Shown here piece by piece: positions 32,762 to 42,028 of a DNA stretch of 64,000 nucleotides. Every line of letters starts with the position of its first letter. Positions within the stretch are counted from its first letter, which is position 1. The notes under the pieces were generated by a model. That model saw nothing but the letters and a program-made list of their open reading frames with translations, searched no databases and was not told the DNA's origin. The position numbers were made by a program, and so were the translations under genes. The DNA comes from Paenibacillus sp. sptzw28. Its GTDB lineage: Bacteria > Bacillota > Bacilli > Paenibacillales > Paenibacillaceae. Location: assembly GCF_019550795.1 (NCBI RefSeq), contig NZ_CP080545.1, positions 451,001 to 515,000 of the forward strand, in the 5' to 3' direction.

Positions 32762-34189
32762 ATGAAGAAAATCATCAAGAACGGAACCGTTGTTACGGCG
32801 GCGGATACGTATTTCGGCGATATTCTCATTGATGACGGCGTTATCGTCATGATCGGCGTCGATCTGGACGCTGAGGACGCTGAAGTCGTCGACGCATCGG
32901 GCTGCTACGTATTTCCAGGCGGCGTCGATCCGCATACCCATCTCGATATGCCGTTTGGCGGTACGGTCACGAAGGACGACTTTGAGACCGGTACGATCGC
33001 CGCAGCCTATGGCGGCACCACAACCATTATCGATTTCTGTCTGACCTCCAAGGACGCGCCGCTCAGCAAAGCGGTTGAGACATGGCATGCCAAATCGAAG
33101 GGAAAAGCGGTCATCGACTACGGCTTTCATCTGATGATCGGCGATGTCAACGATGACGTTCTGTTCGAGCTCCCCCAGATCATCGAGGAGGAGGGCATCA
33201 CCTCGCTGAAGGTGTTTATGGCTTATAAGAACGTTCTTCAGGCCGACGACGGTACGCTCTTCAAGACCCTGCTGATGGCAAAGGAGCATGGATCGCTTGT
33301 CATGGTTCACGCGGAGAACGGCGATGTCATCGCCTACTTGATCGACAAGGCGCTGGAGGAAGGCAACACCGAACCGGTCTACCACGCGCTCACTAGACCG
33401 CCGGTGCTCGAGGGCGAAGCGACCGGCAGGGCGGCCAACTTGACGGAGCTGGCCGATTCCCAGCTGTATGTCGTGCATGTCACCTGCGCCGAAGCCGTGA
33501 TGAAGATCGCGGAAGCCCGGAATAAAGGGCTGCGCGTCTATGGCGAGACTTGTCCGCAGTATTTGATGCTGGATCAATCGTACCTGGAGAAGCCCGATTT
33601 CGAGGGAGCCAAATATGTCTGGTCGCCGCCGCTTAGGGAGAAGTGGAATCAGGATGTATTATGGGACGCGTTATTAAACGGTCAGCTGCAAACCGTCGGC
33701 TCCGACCAATGTTCATTCGACTTCAAGGGGCAGAAGGAGCTCGGGCTTAATGACTTCTCGAAAATACCGAATGGAGGTCCCATGATCGAGGACCGGTTCT
33801 CCATTTTATATTCGGAGGGCGCCCATAAAGGGAGAATCTCGCTCAATAAGTTCGTGGACGTTATCTCTACGGCAAGCGCCAAGCTGTTCGGGCTCTTCCC
33901 GAAGAAGGGCACGATAGCAATCGGCAGCGATGCGGATATTGTCATTTTCGACCCCCACGCACAGAGGACCATATCCGCGGAAACCCACCATATGAATGTC
34001 GATTACAATGCGTTCGAAGGAATGCAGATAACCGGGGAACCGGTATCGGTTCTGGTCCGAGGCGAATTTATCATCCGCGACAAGCAGTTCGTCGGGACTC
34101 CGGGCTACGGGCAGTATTTGCACCGCAAAAGATTTAATCAGCCCGGTAAGCTGCCAATCAAGGATAAAACGGCAGGAGGCGTGTTCTGA
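32762..34189 (+). CDS. hydA: Dihydropyrimidinase
   Basis: A 475-residue amidohydrolase of the usual length. Metal ligands are His58 and His60 (DPHTHLD), the carboxylated Lys150 (SLKVFMAYK), and histidines in MVHAENGD and VVHVTCAEA. The late aspartate is in GSDQCSF. It opens dihydrouracil or dihydrothymine to the N-carbamoyl-beta-amino acid, the second step of the pathway. It is packed between preA (3 bases) and a small gene (1-nt overlap), so all three belong to one operon. Confidence 0.95.
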   Translation: MKKIIKNGTVVTAADTYFGDILIDDGVIVMIGVDLDAEDAEVVDASGCYVFPGGVDPHTHLDMPFGGTVTKDDFETGTIAAAYGGTTTIIDFCLTSKDAPLSKAVETWHAKSKGKAVIDYGFHLMIGDVNDDVLFELPQIIEEEGITSLKVFMAYKNVLQADDGTLFKTLLMAKEHGSLVMVHAENGDVIAYLIDKALEEGNTEPVYHALTRPPVLEGEATGRAANLTELADSQLYVVHVTCAEAVMKIAEARNKGLRVYGETCPQYLMLDQSYLEKPDFEGAKYVWSPPLREKWNQDVLWDALLNGQLQTVGSDQCSFDFKGQKELGLNDFSKIPNGGPMIEDRFSILYSEGAHKGRISLNKFVDVISTASAKLFGLFPKKGTIAIGSDADIVIFDPHAQRTISAETHHMNVDYNAFEGMQITGEPVSVLVRGEFIIRDKQFVGTPGYGQYLHRKRFNQPGKLPIKDKTAGGVF

Positions 34190-34419
34190 TGTCCGCCTTC
34201 AGGGAATTCTGGAACGAGAAGCAGGAAATCGATGCGTTATTGAGCGAAGGTTACTCGGTTGCCTCGGTTAAGGAAGACCTGGATGGCACCAAGGTGAGAT
34301 TCGTAAGGGATGAATCTTCGCCGGAGCATGCGGAGTTACTGCTGCTGACGGCAGATGCGCGAAAGTACGTGGTGAGCTTGATCTTCGAGCGGCAGCGGAT
34401 AATGGAGATGCAATCATAA
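34189..34419 (+). CDS. Small uncharacterised protein coupled to dihydropyrimidinase
   Basis: A 76-residue soluble protein whose ATG overlaps the hydA stop (TGATG), with a strong internal site (GGCAGGAGGCG). It starts MSAFREFWNEKQEIDALLSEGY and contains a predicted alpha-beta-beta-beta-alpha pattern (VASVKEDLDGTKVRFVRD, ELLLLTADARKYVVSLIFERQR). I know no family. Coupling to hydA and its place as the last gene before the operon terminator suggest a dedicated role in pyrimidine breakdown, for example an accessory or regulatory subunit. This is inference only. Confidence 0.75.
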   Translation: MSAFREFWNEKQEIDALLSEGYSVASVKEDLDGTKVRFVRDESSPEHAELLLLTADARKYVVSLIFERQRIMEMQS

Positions 34420-34440
34420 AATCTGAGTGAAGAATATATA

Positions 34441-34484
34441 ACCTCTTTTCCATGAAGTCTTCTTTATGGAAAAGAGGTGTTTTG
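34441..34484 (+). terminator. Terminator of the preT-preA-hydA operon
   Basis: ACCTCTTTTCCAT (34441-34453) pairs perfectly over 13 bases with ATGGAAAAGAGGT (34466-34478). GTTTTG follows. Confidence 0.85.
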
Positions 34485-34608
34485 TCCGTTTAAGATCAAA
34501 CAAGGGGAACCTTACCACAAATAGCACATACCGAGTATTTGGGGGGGGTGATGTTGAATAGGGTTTTCTTTTGGATTGGTACAATGCTACTTAGTTTAGA
34601 ATACCGAT

Positions 34609-35148
34609 TTAAAGATTAATAGATAGTTGTTCTTGATTAGATGGCACGGAGACTGTTTTTTCACTTTTGTGTCCGTTGATGGTCAACAGAGTATATAAAT
34701 TAAAATATTTATCGAGACTGAAGTGATATACATCTGACCTGAAAATAATCAATGAAAACGCACTTGTATAAAGAACAAGACTTATTAAATTCATATTTCC
34801 AGAAAGAATGAAGTTTATGTGCATAAAGAGACAAATAAGGATAGAAGGTATGGTAAATAAACCTGCTATAAGGAATATGCCAAGTATAATTTGGGCAATT
34901 GGGATAACATAGTTCAAAACCATCACCTGTTCTATAGCTATATTTTCAATGAAAGTTTTATAAAATGTCGGGACATTAGGTTCATGTAATGAATTCAATA
35001 AATACTCTCTCAAAAACAAACCTGGTTCCTTAAACCATGATTTTTCAGTAATTTTGGTTGTCCCTGCTAATAACCAACCTATTCCAAAAAGAACACGTAT
35101 TAAAACAATAAGAAATGGAAACAAATATACATTTTTTATTACTTTCAC
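34609..35148 (-). CDS. DoxX-family membrane protein
   Basis: A 179-residue protein with four hydrophobic segments, beginning VYLFPFLIVLIRVLFGIGWLLAGTTKI, and a polar C-terminal tail. The WLLAG-K pattern followed by WF is typical of DoxX/MauE-like proteins; these sit in the membrane and are often tied to thiol or quinone redox balance. The start is GTG 35148 behind GGAGGAGC. The gene is markedly AT-rich compared with the pyrimidine operon next door. Two TTTTTCCATA repeats lie just upstream. It is a single gene, convergent with the pyrimidine operon. Confidence 0.75.
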   Translation of the reverse strand: MKVIKNVYLFPFLIVLIRVLFGIGWLLAGTTKITEKSWFKEPGLFLREYLLNSLHEPNVPTFYKTFIENIAIEQVMVLNYVIPIAQIILGIFLIAGLFTIPSILICLFMHINFILSGNMNLISLVLYTSAFSLIIFRSDVYHFSLDKYFNLYTLLTINGHKSEKTVSVPSNQEQLSINL

Positions 35149-35748
35149 TTAAAGCTCCTCCTTGTTTTTGTTTTTCCATAAGACAATTATTTTTTCCATA
35201 GGAAACTTTTGGCCAAAAAAAATCTAAAAGTTTTCAGGTATTTATCTTAATGAATCATATGTATTATAGTGCTTATTGTTTCCTTCATGCACAAAAGTTT
35301 ACCACGGGCAAAAAACGTTGTAAATATATATTTAGATATATTGAACTACGAAATGTCTTGGGTGAATAAACAAGCTTATATTCTAATGAGATTATTTCGG
35401 GTATCCCGGGCTTAAACAAGCTTATTTCAATATTGCCCAGCAAAATAATCCGTCACTATTTGTCGAATTATTATGAGTACATATATCTTTATTATTTACA
35501 TTATTTATATACTTATTGGAGATTAAAAAAACAACATGTCCAACTATTTAAGTCAAAATATAACGTTGTATAAGTAGAATATGCTATAATATACCAAATA
35601 ATGGTTAATTAAATCTTTAAATCAAGTTGTAAGCCTGTGAATGGATCAACATGTAACCGAATATGACAACAAAAATTTTCCTGCCGGTTCGACAAAATTA
35701 TGCTAAGATGGCTTTATTAGAGCTACAGCTTTTATGGGGTGAACGGTT
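35149..35748. other. Long AT-rich intergenic region
   Basis: 600 bases without a gene. It holds two direct repeats TTTTTCCATA (35171-35180, 35191-35200), two copies of AAACAAGCTTAT near 35370 and 35415, and an extended -10 promoter on the plus strand (TGC then TATAAT at 35585-35590). The promoter lies about 160 bases before the exopolysaccharide operon. The AT-richness fits a regulatory or acquired segment. Confidence 0.6.
35582..35590 (+). promoter_or_regulatory. Extended -10 promoter ahead of the GGDEF operon
   Basis: TGC directly followed by TATAAT (35585-35590). The -35 region is poor, as is normal for extended -10 promoters. It lies about 160 bases before the TTG start of the first gene, leaving a long leader. 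Confidence 0.5.
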
Positions 35749-37077
35749 TTGAACGAATATAGAGTTAATAGTTTTGAGCGGCATAATCTGATTGAATCCG
35801 ACAACCAGTTGGTTCTGCTGCTTCATAGTCAGATTGATGCTGCCACTAAAGATGCGATCGGAAGTCAAATTCAAATGGTGGAAGCAGGGAGTTCAGCCGC
35901 GGGTACGGCATTGTGTTACGAGCTGAATCCGGATTGTGTCATTATTCATACCTCTCTGATTAGCAAAGAGGGCACAGATGCATTTCAAGAAATCATTGAT
36001 CTGTGTGACAATAATTACATTCCTGTTATTGTAGTCACGCCTTCTATTGAAATTGAATTTTATAAGAAATACGCATTCGCCCAGATTATCATGGAAAGTC
36101 CGATTAACTCATTGACTATGACAAGGGAATTGCAGATTCTGTTGGCCAAGCGGAAGAGGATCATGAGCCAGCTCCTGATTGATCAGATGACGGGCGTGAA
36201 GAACCAGGTCTTCCTGGAGCAGGAAATAGAGGATCTGCTCAATGACATGAAACGGTCGCACGAATCGTTTGCACTCGTTTACATTGAATTAGACGGAATG
36301 CACAGGGTACGTCAATCACATGGATATAAAACGTCACATGAAATGATGAAGGGTTTGGCGCATTTTTTCAAGCAAAGTCTCCGTCCGGCAGATTCGGTTG
36401 CCCGATACCAACAGGGCTTTGTTCTTGTGCTCCCAAAAACGTACAGGGATGATGCTCTCAAAATGTTAGGCCGGCTGATGACCAAGTTTAAGCAAATTAA
36501 ATTTGACACACCGGAAGGCGAGACAACAGCGACATTCTCAGCCAAAGTGGTCGATTTTATTGATTCCAGCCAAACGGCCCGCCAATGCTTATCCCTGGTG
36601 CCGTTCTTGCCGGAAGAAAAGAGCGAAGACGGGAAAGAGCTCCTGATCGACGGGGGAGAACAAGAAACAGGCAATGCATTAAGAAAGCTGAAGGTCGGAA
36701 TTATTGATGATGACCGGATTATCCGAGAGCTTCTGAGAATGCAGCTGAGCGATATCGGCGAGGAAGAATTTGAGGTTGAAGTGAGAAGCTTTGCAGACGG
36801 CGAAGAGTTCTTTAATGATCCCTGGCATAGACAGAATGAACGATTCCTGCTCATAATTGACAGAATAATGCCTAAGATGGACGGCCTCGAGATCCTTCAA
36901 AAAATTCGTACGCAGTATGACCGCAGAAGATATTTGTGCATCATGCTCACAAGCAGGGATTCGGAATCCGAAATCGCACTTGCTATCCAAAAAGGTGCTA
37001 ATGATTATCTTATAAAGCCGTTCAGCCTCAAGGAGCTCCGCGCACGTATAAACCGTTTATTCAGAGGTTCACGATGA
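35749..37077 (+). CDS. Degenerate GGDEF protein with C-terminal receiver domain
   Basis: A 442-residue cytosolic signalling protein. Residues 1-130 resemble a receiver fold without a phosphorylatable aspartate. Residues 140-285 resemble a GGDEF domain (LLIDQMTGVKNQVFLEQEI), but the GGDEF signature is replaced by RYQQGF (219-224), so no diguanylate cyclase activity is expected. Residues 315-442 are a true receiver: Asp320/321/322, phosphoacceptor Asp371 (IIDRIMPKMDG), Thr401 and Lys423. It starts at TTG 35749 behind GGGGTGA. The next gene overlaps its stop. The operon suggests control of exopolysaccharide synthesis. Confidence 0.85.
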   Translation: MNEYRVNSFERHNLIESDNQLVLLLHSQIDAATKDAIGSQIQMVEAGSSAAGTALCYELNPDCVIIHTSLISKEGTDAFQEIIDLCDNNYIPVIVVTPSIEIEFYKKYAFAQIIMESPINSLTMTRELQILLAKRKRIMSQLLIDQMTGVKNQVFLEQEIEDLLNDMKRSHESFALVYIELDGMHRVRQSHGYKTSHEMMKGLAHFFKQSLRPADSVARYQQGFVLVLPKTYRDDALKMLGRLMTKFKQIKFDTPEGETTATFSAKVVDFIDSSQTARQCLSLVPFLPEEKSEDGKELLIDGGEQETGNALRKLKVGIIDDDRIIRELLRMQLSDIGEEEFEVEVRSFADGEEFFNDPWHRQNERFLLIIDRIMPKMDGLEILQKIRTQYDRRRYLCIMLTSRDSESEIALAIQKGANDYLIKPFSLKELRARINRLFRGSR

Positions 37078-38156
37078 TCACGATCGATCCCAATTTAGCA
37101 TTGTTGTTAACCTTCTTCATGTTCTTCGTGCTGCTTATCATGTATTTGTACTTAGTCCTGCGCAAATACAGGGGCAACAGATTCGGGCAGAAGAAGAAAG
37201 CCTGGTTAAGACTCCATATGCCGGCAATAGAAAGTTATATTATAAACGGCCAAGGCGCTGAGAAATTTGCTCCGCAAGCTGAATTTCATTTTCAGGCGAT
37301 AGAAGATTTTTTCAGCGATTATCTCAGCAGCTACAAAGCCGATACGGTCAATAACCCGGTGAAATTGTTCGTCGAACAATATATGGTTCCAAGATACCGC
37401 AAGAGGCTCACGGACCCCTTATGGAGTGTTCGCGTTAATACCTTGTATTTCATCGATTTATTCAAGCTGAAGAGCATGCAGGATGACCTGTTAATTCTTC
37501 TTGGAAGAAAGAAATGCTCTGCGGAAGAGAGATTTCAAATCTACCTGCTCTTGGCTCACTTTGATTATACGAACCTTCAGGATCTGTTGAAGTCTTCCAA
37601 CGATATGCCTCCATTTCTCCTGAACGAGCTGCTTAACCGCCTGGTCAACCATGATAATCTGGATAGCTACGTCGACTTATTCCATGAACTTCCTCAAAAT
37701 TGGCAGTTGGGGCTGCTGGATGTATTTCGCGACCAAAACCTGAGATCCGAAAAACTGCACAACTTATTGGAATCACTATTGGAAGGCCCAAACAGAGAGT
37801 TAAAGGTAAGGGCGCTTAAGACAATCTCCGTCCTGGGATATATTACTTCACCCTTCGTGATTACCCGAATGATTGAGAACAGCTTAAGTAAAGGTGAGTG
37901 GAAGGACAGCATGGCAGCTGGCGAGCGGTTGATGGCAGCTCAATTAATGGGACAAATTCGAGTGGATGGTTTTATTCCCTATCTCGAGACACTGATTACG
38001 GACCGAAATTACAATGTTAGAACAAATGCGGCGAAATCGATTCGAAAATATAGACGGGGCAGGGAATTGCTGCTCTCAATCGCTAATACGCATGAAGATG
38101 CTTTTGCGAAGAATATTGCTAGAGAATGGCTCGACAGGAGTACGGAATATGAGTAG
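37074..38156 (+). CDS. HEAT-repeat membrane-anchored protein
   Basis: A 360-residue protein. One N-terminal membrane helix (LALLLTFFMFFVLLIMYLYLVL) is followed by a basic stretch. A helical-repeat domain continues to the end, with HEAT-like units such as DPLWSVRVNTLYFIDLFKLKSM, NRELKVRALKTISVLGYI and DRNYNVRTNAAKSIRKYRRG. It probably scaffolds the adjacent glycosyltransferase and signalling protein at the membrane. Its start overlaps the previous stop (ATGA), and the next gene overlaps its end by 8 bases. Confidence 0.85.
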   Translation: MITIDPNLALLLTFFMFFVLLIMYLYLVLRKYRGNRFGQKKKAWLRLHMPAIESYIINGQGAEKFAPQAEFHFQAIEDFFSDYLSSYKADTVNNPVKLFVEQYMVPRYRKRLTDPLWSVRVNTLYFIDLFKLKSMQDDLLILLGRKKCSAEERFQIYLLLAHFDYTNLQDLLKSSNDMPPFLLNELLNRLVNHDNLDSYVDLFHELPQNWQLGLLDVFRDQNLRSEKLHNLLESLLEGPNRELKVRALKTISVLGYITSPFVITRMIENSLSKGEWKDSMAAGERLMAAQLMGQIRVDGFIPYLETLITDRNYNVRTNAAKSIRKYRRGRELLLSIANTHEDAFAKNIAREWLDRSTEYE

Positions 38157-39594
38157 TTTCTTGAACGTAATGTCTATTGTATTTGAATTCGTTACGGCAA
38201 TCATTTTTGTTTATTTGATGATCGTATGTCTGTTCTACCTCTTGATGTTCATCACAGCCTATAACCGGCTAAAGAGAGAACGCGGTTTGCACAATATAGA
38301 ACCTTACCGGCAGGTCAAAACTTCTTCGTTTACACCTCCTATCTCTATAATAGTCCCCGCTTATAACGAAGAGGCGGGTATTATTGGTACGGTATTGTCG
38401 CTGGTTACAGGCAGCGGCAGGTTAGATTACCCGGAATATGAAGTTATCATTGTTAATGACGGATCCCAAGACGGGACCCTTCAAACAGTAATCGACCGGT
38501 TCAAGCTTGTTCCGGCAACAAACAGGGTGATTCAAAAACGGAATGGTATCCAAACCAAGCCGGTAAGAGGGATATATTATTCGGAAATTTATCCCCAACT
38601 TCTATTAGTCGATAAGGAGAACGGCGGGAAGTCGGATGCGCTGAATGTGGGCATCAACCTTGCTAAATACCCTTACTTTGCCTCCATTGACGGGGATACC
38701 ATTCTCGAGCCCGACTCCTTTCTGAAGATCATGAAGCCGATCGTAGAGAACAGTGAGCAGGAAATACTCGCTGCCGGCGGTAATGTACTCATTGCCAATG
38801 GCAGCACAATTGTAAGAGGGCAAATGCAGGAGTTGAAGCTCTCAAGGAATCCCCTGCTTATCATGCAAACCATTGAGTATATGCGCGCATTCCTGCTGGG
38901 AAGAGTTGGACTTAGCAGGGATAACCTGTTACTTATTATATCGGGAGCGTTCGGTGTGTTCAAAACGGCCAGGGTCATTCAAGCCGGCGGCTACAAGGCG
39001 GATACGGTCGGGGAAGATATGGAGCTTGTCGTACGTCTGCACCGCCTCAATATCGAGAACAAATGGGGCGCGAAGATCCAATTTGTAGCCGATCCTGTAT
39101 GTTATACCGAGGCTCCGGACAGCTTCAAGTATTTAAAAAATCAAAGAATTCGATGGCAGCGGGGTTTATTCGAGAGCTTATGGGCCCACAGAGGGATGAT
39201 TTTCAATCCGAAATATAAAGGAATCGGGATTATTGCAATGCCTTATTTTGTATTTGTGGAATTGCTCGGTCCGCTCGTTGAATTTATCGGTTACGTAGTC
39301 ATGACCACCGGACTCGCATCAGGTACGATTTATTTACCGGACACATTACCGCTCATTCTGCTAATGGTAATCTATGGTTCATTTTTATCGATGGGGGCCG
39401 TTTTATTGGAAGAATGGCGGCTCGGGAAGCATCAAAAAATAAGTGAATTAAATAAATTATTCTTATACGCTTTATCGGAAGTCTTCTGGTTCCGTCCGAT
39501 CCTAACAGTTTGGCGGTTTTACGCGGTAATTACAGTTATTACGGGTAAGAAGCGCGGCTGGGGAGCAATGAAACGCCGAGGGGTTTCGACATAG
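38149..39594 (+). CDS. Processive family-2 glycosyltransferase (polysaccharide synthase type)
   Basis: A 481-residue membrane glycosyltransferase. There is an N-terminal helix, then the GT-A core: PISIIVPAYNEEAGI, VNDGSQDGT, the DGDT metal site, GEDMELVVRL (catalytic base) and QRIRWQRG (the QxxRW motif of processive synthases). Three to four membrane helices follow. Similar enzymes make cellulose-like, PNAG or hyaluronan-type polymers. No PilZ domain is present. The start at ATG 38149 (GACAGGAG upstream) was chosen over the longer open frame. The operon supports exopolysaccharide synthesis. Confidence 0.9.
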   Translation: MSSFLNVMSIVFEFVTAIIFVYLMIVCLFYLLMFITAYNRLKRERGLHNIEPYRQVKTSSFTPPISIIVPAYNEEAGIIGTVLSLVTGSGRLDYPEYEVIIVNDGSQDGTLQTVIDRFKLVPATNRVIQKRNGIQTKPVRGIYYSEIYPQLLLVDKENGGKSDALNVGINLAKYPYFASIDGDTILEPDSFLKIMKPIVENSEQEILAAGGNVLIANGSTIVRGQMQELKLSRNPLLIMQTIEYMRAFLLGRVGLSRDNLLLIISGAFGVFKTARVIQAGGYKADTVGEDMELVVRLHRLNIENKWGAKIQFVADPVCYTEAPDSFKYLKNQRIRWQRGLFESLWAHRGMIFNPKYKGIGIIAMPYFVFVELLGPLVEFIGYVVMTTGLASGTIYLPDTLPLILLMVIYGSFLSMGAVLLEEWRLGKHQKISELNKLFLYALSEVFWFRPILTVWRFYAVITVITGKKRGWGAMKRRGVST

Positions 39595-39621
39595 TGGGAT
39601 TTATTTCGGAGGGAACGGTTG

Positions 39622-41937
39622 GTGTTCAGTTTGCTTAAAAAGAAAAGGTTCTATCTTGCGTTGATCATTATCGCCGGATTGTTAGTGGCCGGTGTTTTTC
39701 TTCGGCAAAAACCGATTGAGAATACATATACCGCGACAGTCGAAGGGGTCACGCTCCCGGCCAATGTGGGAAAACAATATTTGCAGTTGTATGACAAGAA
39801 TAGCCGCCCTCATAATATATTGCTCAAAGGCGTCAATATGGGAATGGCCAAGCCGGGCCACTTTCCAGGCGAAGCTGCTATCACGAAAGATGAATACTTA
39901 AAATGGTTCAAGGAAATCGGTTCCATGAATGCGAATGTAATCCGGATTTACACACTGCATCCGCCTGCCTTTTATGAAGCATTGTCGGAGTACAATGCCA
40001 GAGCGAGCCATCCGCTCTACGTTCTCCATGGCATCTGGATTGATGAAGATAAACTGATCTCTTCCAAAGATGCTTACAATGAGGACGTGACAAAGGAACT
40101 TAATGAGGATATTAAAAGAACAGTCGATGTGATACATGGACAAGCCGATCTTCCTGCAAGACCCGGACATGCATCCGGGAAATACCGGGCGGATATTTCT
40201 AAGTACGTAATCGGCTGGGTGCTTGGCATCGAATGGGATCCCGAGATGGTGAAATCCACTAATGAGAAACACCAGGGAAAGCCTGATTTTGTCGGCACAT
40301 ATTTCCGCACGGAGCATGCATCTCCATTTGAAGTATGGCTAGCGGGCGCAATGGATGAGATCGCCGCTTATGAGACCGGCCAATATTCGTGGCAGCGTCC
40401 TATCAGCTTTACGAATTGGGTGACTACCGATCTGCTCAGCCATCCATCAGAGCCGATGTATTTGGAGGATTGGGTCTCTGTCAATCCTAACGTGATTCAA
40501 GAGCAGCCTAAATTCCATGGCGGTTATTTTGCGTCTTATCACGTTTATCCGTACTATCCTGAATTTTTAAACTATGAAACTAAATATACCGGGTATGTCG
40601 ATGCCCGGGGAGAGAAGAACAGCTATGCCGGCTATCTTCATGATCTGAAGCAAGCGCATCATATGCCCGTCCTTATCGCCGAGTTTGGTGTCCCGTCTTC
40701 ACGCGGAATGGCGCACCGTAACATAAATGGTTGGGACCAGGGGTTACATTCCGAGCAGGAGCAGGGAAATATCGATGCACACCTGTTCGAGGATATCCGC
40801 AGCGAAGGCATGGCTGGTGGAATCATCTTTTCCTGGCAGGATGAATGGTTTAAGCGCACATGGAATACCGATCAAGTGGATAACCCCGATCGCAGGCCGT
40901 TCTGGTCGAATGCTCAAACCGGCGAGCAGCAATTCGGATTGCTCAGTTTTGACCCCGGCGATGAGAAAACAGCGATGTATGTTGACGGTGATACAACTGA
41001 TTGGAATAAGAACGATACGCCGCCAGTGCCGATAAAGTCTGGAGCTGTCTTACCCGCTTCGGACGGCTACGACCAGGATAGAAAAATCAAACAGTGGTAC
41101 GTTATCAGCGACGATCGATACGTTTATTTCCGAATTGATTTCGAGAAGGTGGCCCGTCCCTTCGATTGGTCCAAGGTTGGGGCGATGATTCTGCTTGATA
41201 CTATACCGGGCCAAGGCCAGCAGCGCATACCCGGCGGCAGCGGACTTACGACGGATGCGGGAATTGATTTCGCAATCGATCTTAAGGGGCCGAAAAAATC
41301 CCGGATATGGGTTGACAGTTATTATGACACTTTCTATTATGAATACGGTTCGGTTCAGAAATTACTGCCGGGCCTGGAGTACGCAAACAAGAAGAATAAC
41401 GGAATATTTCACACAATGAAGCTGCTCTTAAACTATCCTCTGGAGATTCCGAAGGTCAATGGTAAAACACTTCAGCTGCCTTTGGAAGCTTTTGAAACAG
41501 GTGCGTTAACATACGGAAACGGAAATCCGGACAGCCCGAATTTTGATTCCTTAACGGATGTTTCATATAACGCAAAGGAGCATGTTGTGGAGGTGAGGAT
41601 TCCTTGGCAGCTGCTTAATGTTAAGGATCCGAGCACACATGAGGTTATGGGAGACATATGGAAGGATGGTCTGGCAAGCAAAAGAGAAATATCAGGATTT
41701 AAGGTTTCTGTGCTCTCCTATCGTCCGGACAACAAGGAAACAAGCGAAGCTCCTGGCGGAGCTGCCGTCTCCTACTCTTCTCCGGAGCCGACAAACGGTT
41801 CTCTAATGGCTAAAGACATGTACGAGTATCACTGGGATAAGTGGGATATCCCGGTCTATCATGAACGCCTGAAAAAATCTTACTTCATCATGAAGGATTT
41901 ATTTGGAGCTTCTGATGTTCTGACTTCCGGAAATTAG
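39622..41937 (+). CDS. Membrane-anchored glycoside-hydrolase-like protein
   Basis: A roughly 770-residue exported protein held by one N-terminal helix (FYLALIIIAGLLVAGVFL). Residues 60-440 look like a TIM-barrel glycosidase of the GH2/GH5 type: ILLKGVNMGMAKPGHFPGE, VIRIYTLHPPAFYEAL, a possible acid/base in VLGIEWDPE, and a possible nucleophile in LIAEFGVPSSRG. Residues 450-740 form a beta-rich carbohydrate-binding-like region. It may trim or transfer the polymer made by the adjacent synthase. GTG 39622 or TTG 39619 can start it behind GGAGGGA. A terminator follows. Confidence 0.75.
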   Translation: MFSLLKKKRFYLALIIIAGLLVAGVFLRQKPIENTYTATVEGVTLPANVGKQYLQLYDKNSRPHNILLKGVNMGMAKPGHFPGEAAITKDEYLKWFKEIGSMNANVIRIYTLHPPAFYEALSEYNARASHPLYVLHGIWIDEDKLISSKDAYNEDVTKELNEDIKRTVDVIHGQADLPARPGHASGKYRADISKYVIGWVLGIEWDPEMVKSTNEKHQGKPDFVGTYFRTEHASPFEVWLAGAMDEIAAYETGQYSWQRPISFTNWVTTDLLSHPSEPMYLEDWVSVNPNVIQEQPKFHGGYFASYHVYPYYPEFLNYETKYTGYVDARGEKNSYAGYLHDLKQAHHMPVLIAEFGVPSSRGMAHRNINGWDQGLHSEQEQGNIDAHLFEDIRSEGMAGGIIFSWQDEWFKRTWNTDQVDNPDRRPFWSNAQTGEQQFGLLSFDPGDEKTAMYVDGDTTDWNKNDTPPVPIKSGAVLPASDGYDQDRKIKQWYVISDDRYVYFRIDFEKVARPFDWSKVGAMILLDTIPGQGQQRIPGGSGLTTDAGIDFAIDLKGPKKSRIWVDSYYDTFYYEYGSVQKLLPGLEYANKKNNGIFHTMKLLLNYPLEIPKVNGKTLQLPLEAFETGALTYGNGNPDSPNFDSLTDVSYNAKEHVVEVRIPWQLLNVKDPSTHEVMGDIWKDGLASKREISGFKVSVLSYRPDNKETSEAPGGAAVSYSSPEPTNGSLMAKDMYEYHWDKWDIPVYHERLKKSYFIMKDLFGASDVLTSGN

Positions 41938-41982
41938 GCATTGAACGAAAGCAATCTACGCAGAGGACAGGAAACGAACAAT

Positions 41983-42020
41983 GAGCCATCCACATACTGG
42001 ATGGCTCGTTTTCATTTTTT
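41983..42020 (+). terminator. Terminator of the exopolysaccharide operon
   Basis: GAGCCATCC (41983-41991) pairs with GGATGGCTC (41999-42007). GTTTTCATTTTTT follows. Confidence 0.88.
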
Positions 42021-42028
42021 GTACGGAG

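Noticed and set aside
32102..33577. 491-codon minus-strand open frame opposite preA and hydA
   Set aside because: It spans the junction of two clear genes in antisense and contains only low-complexity shadow sequence.
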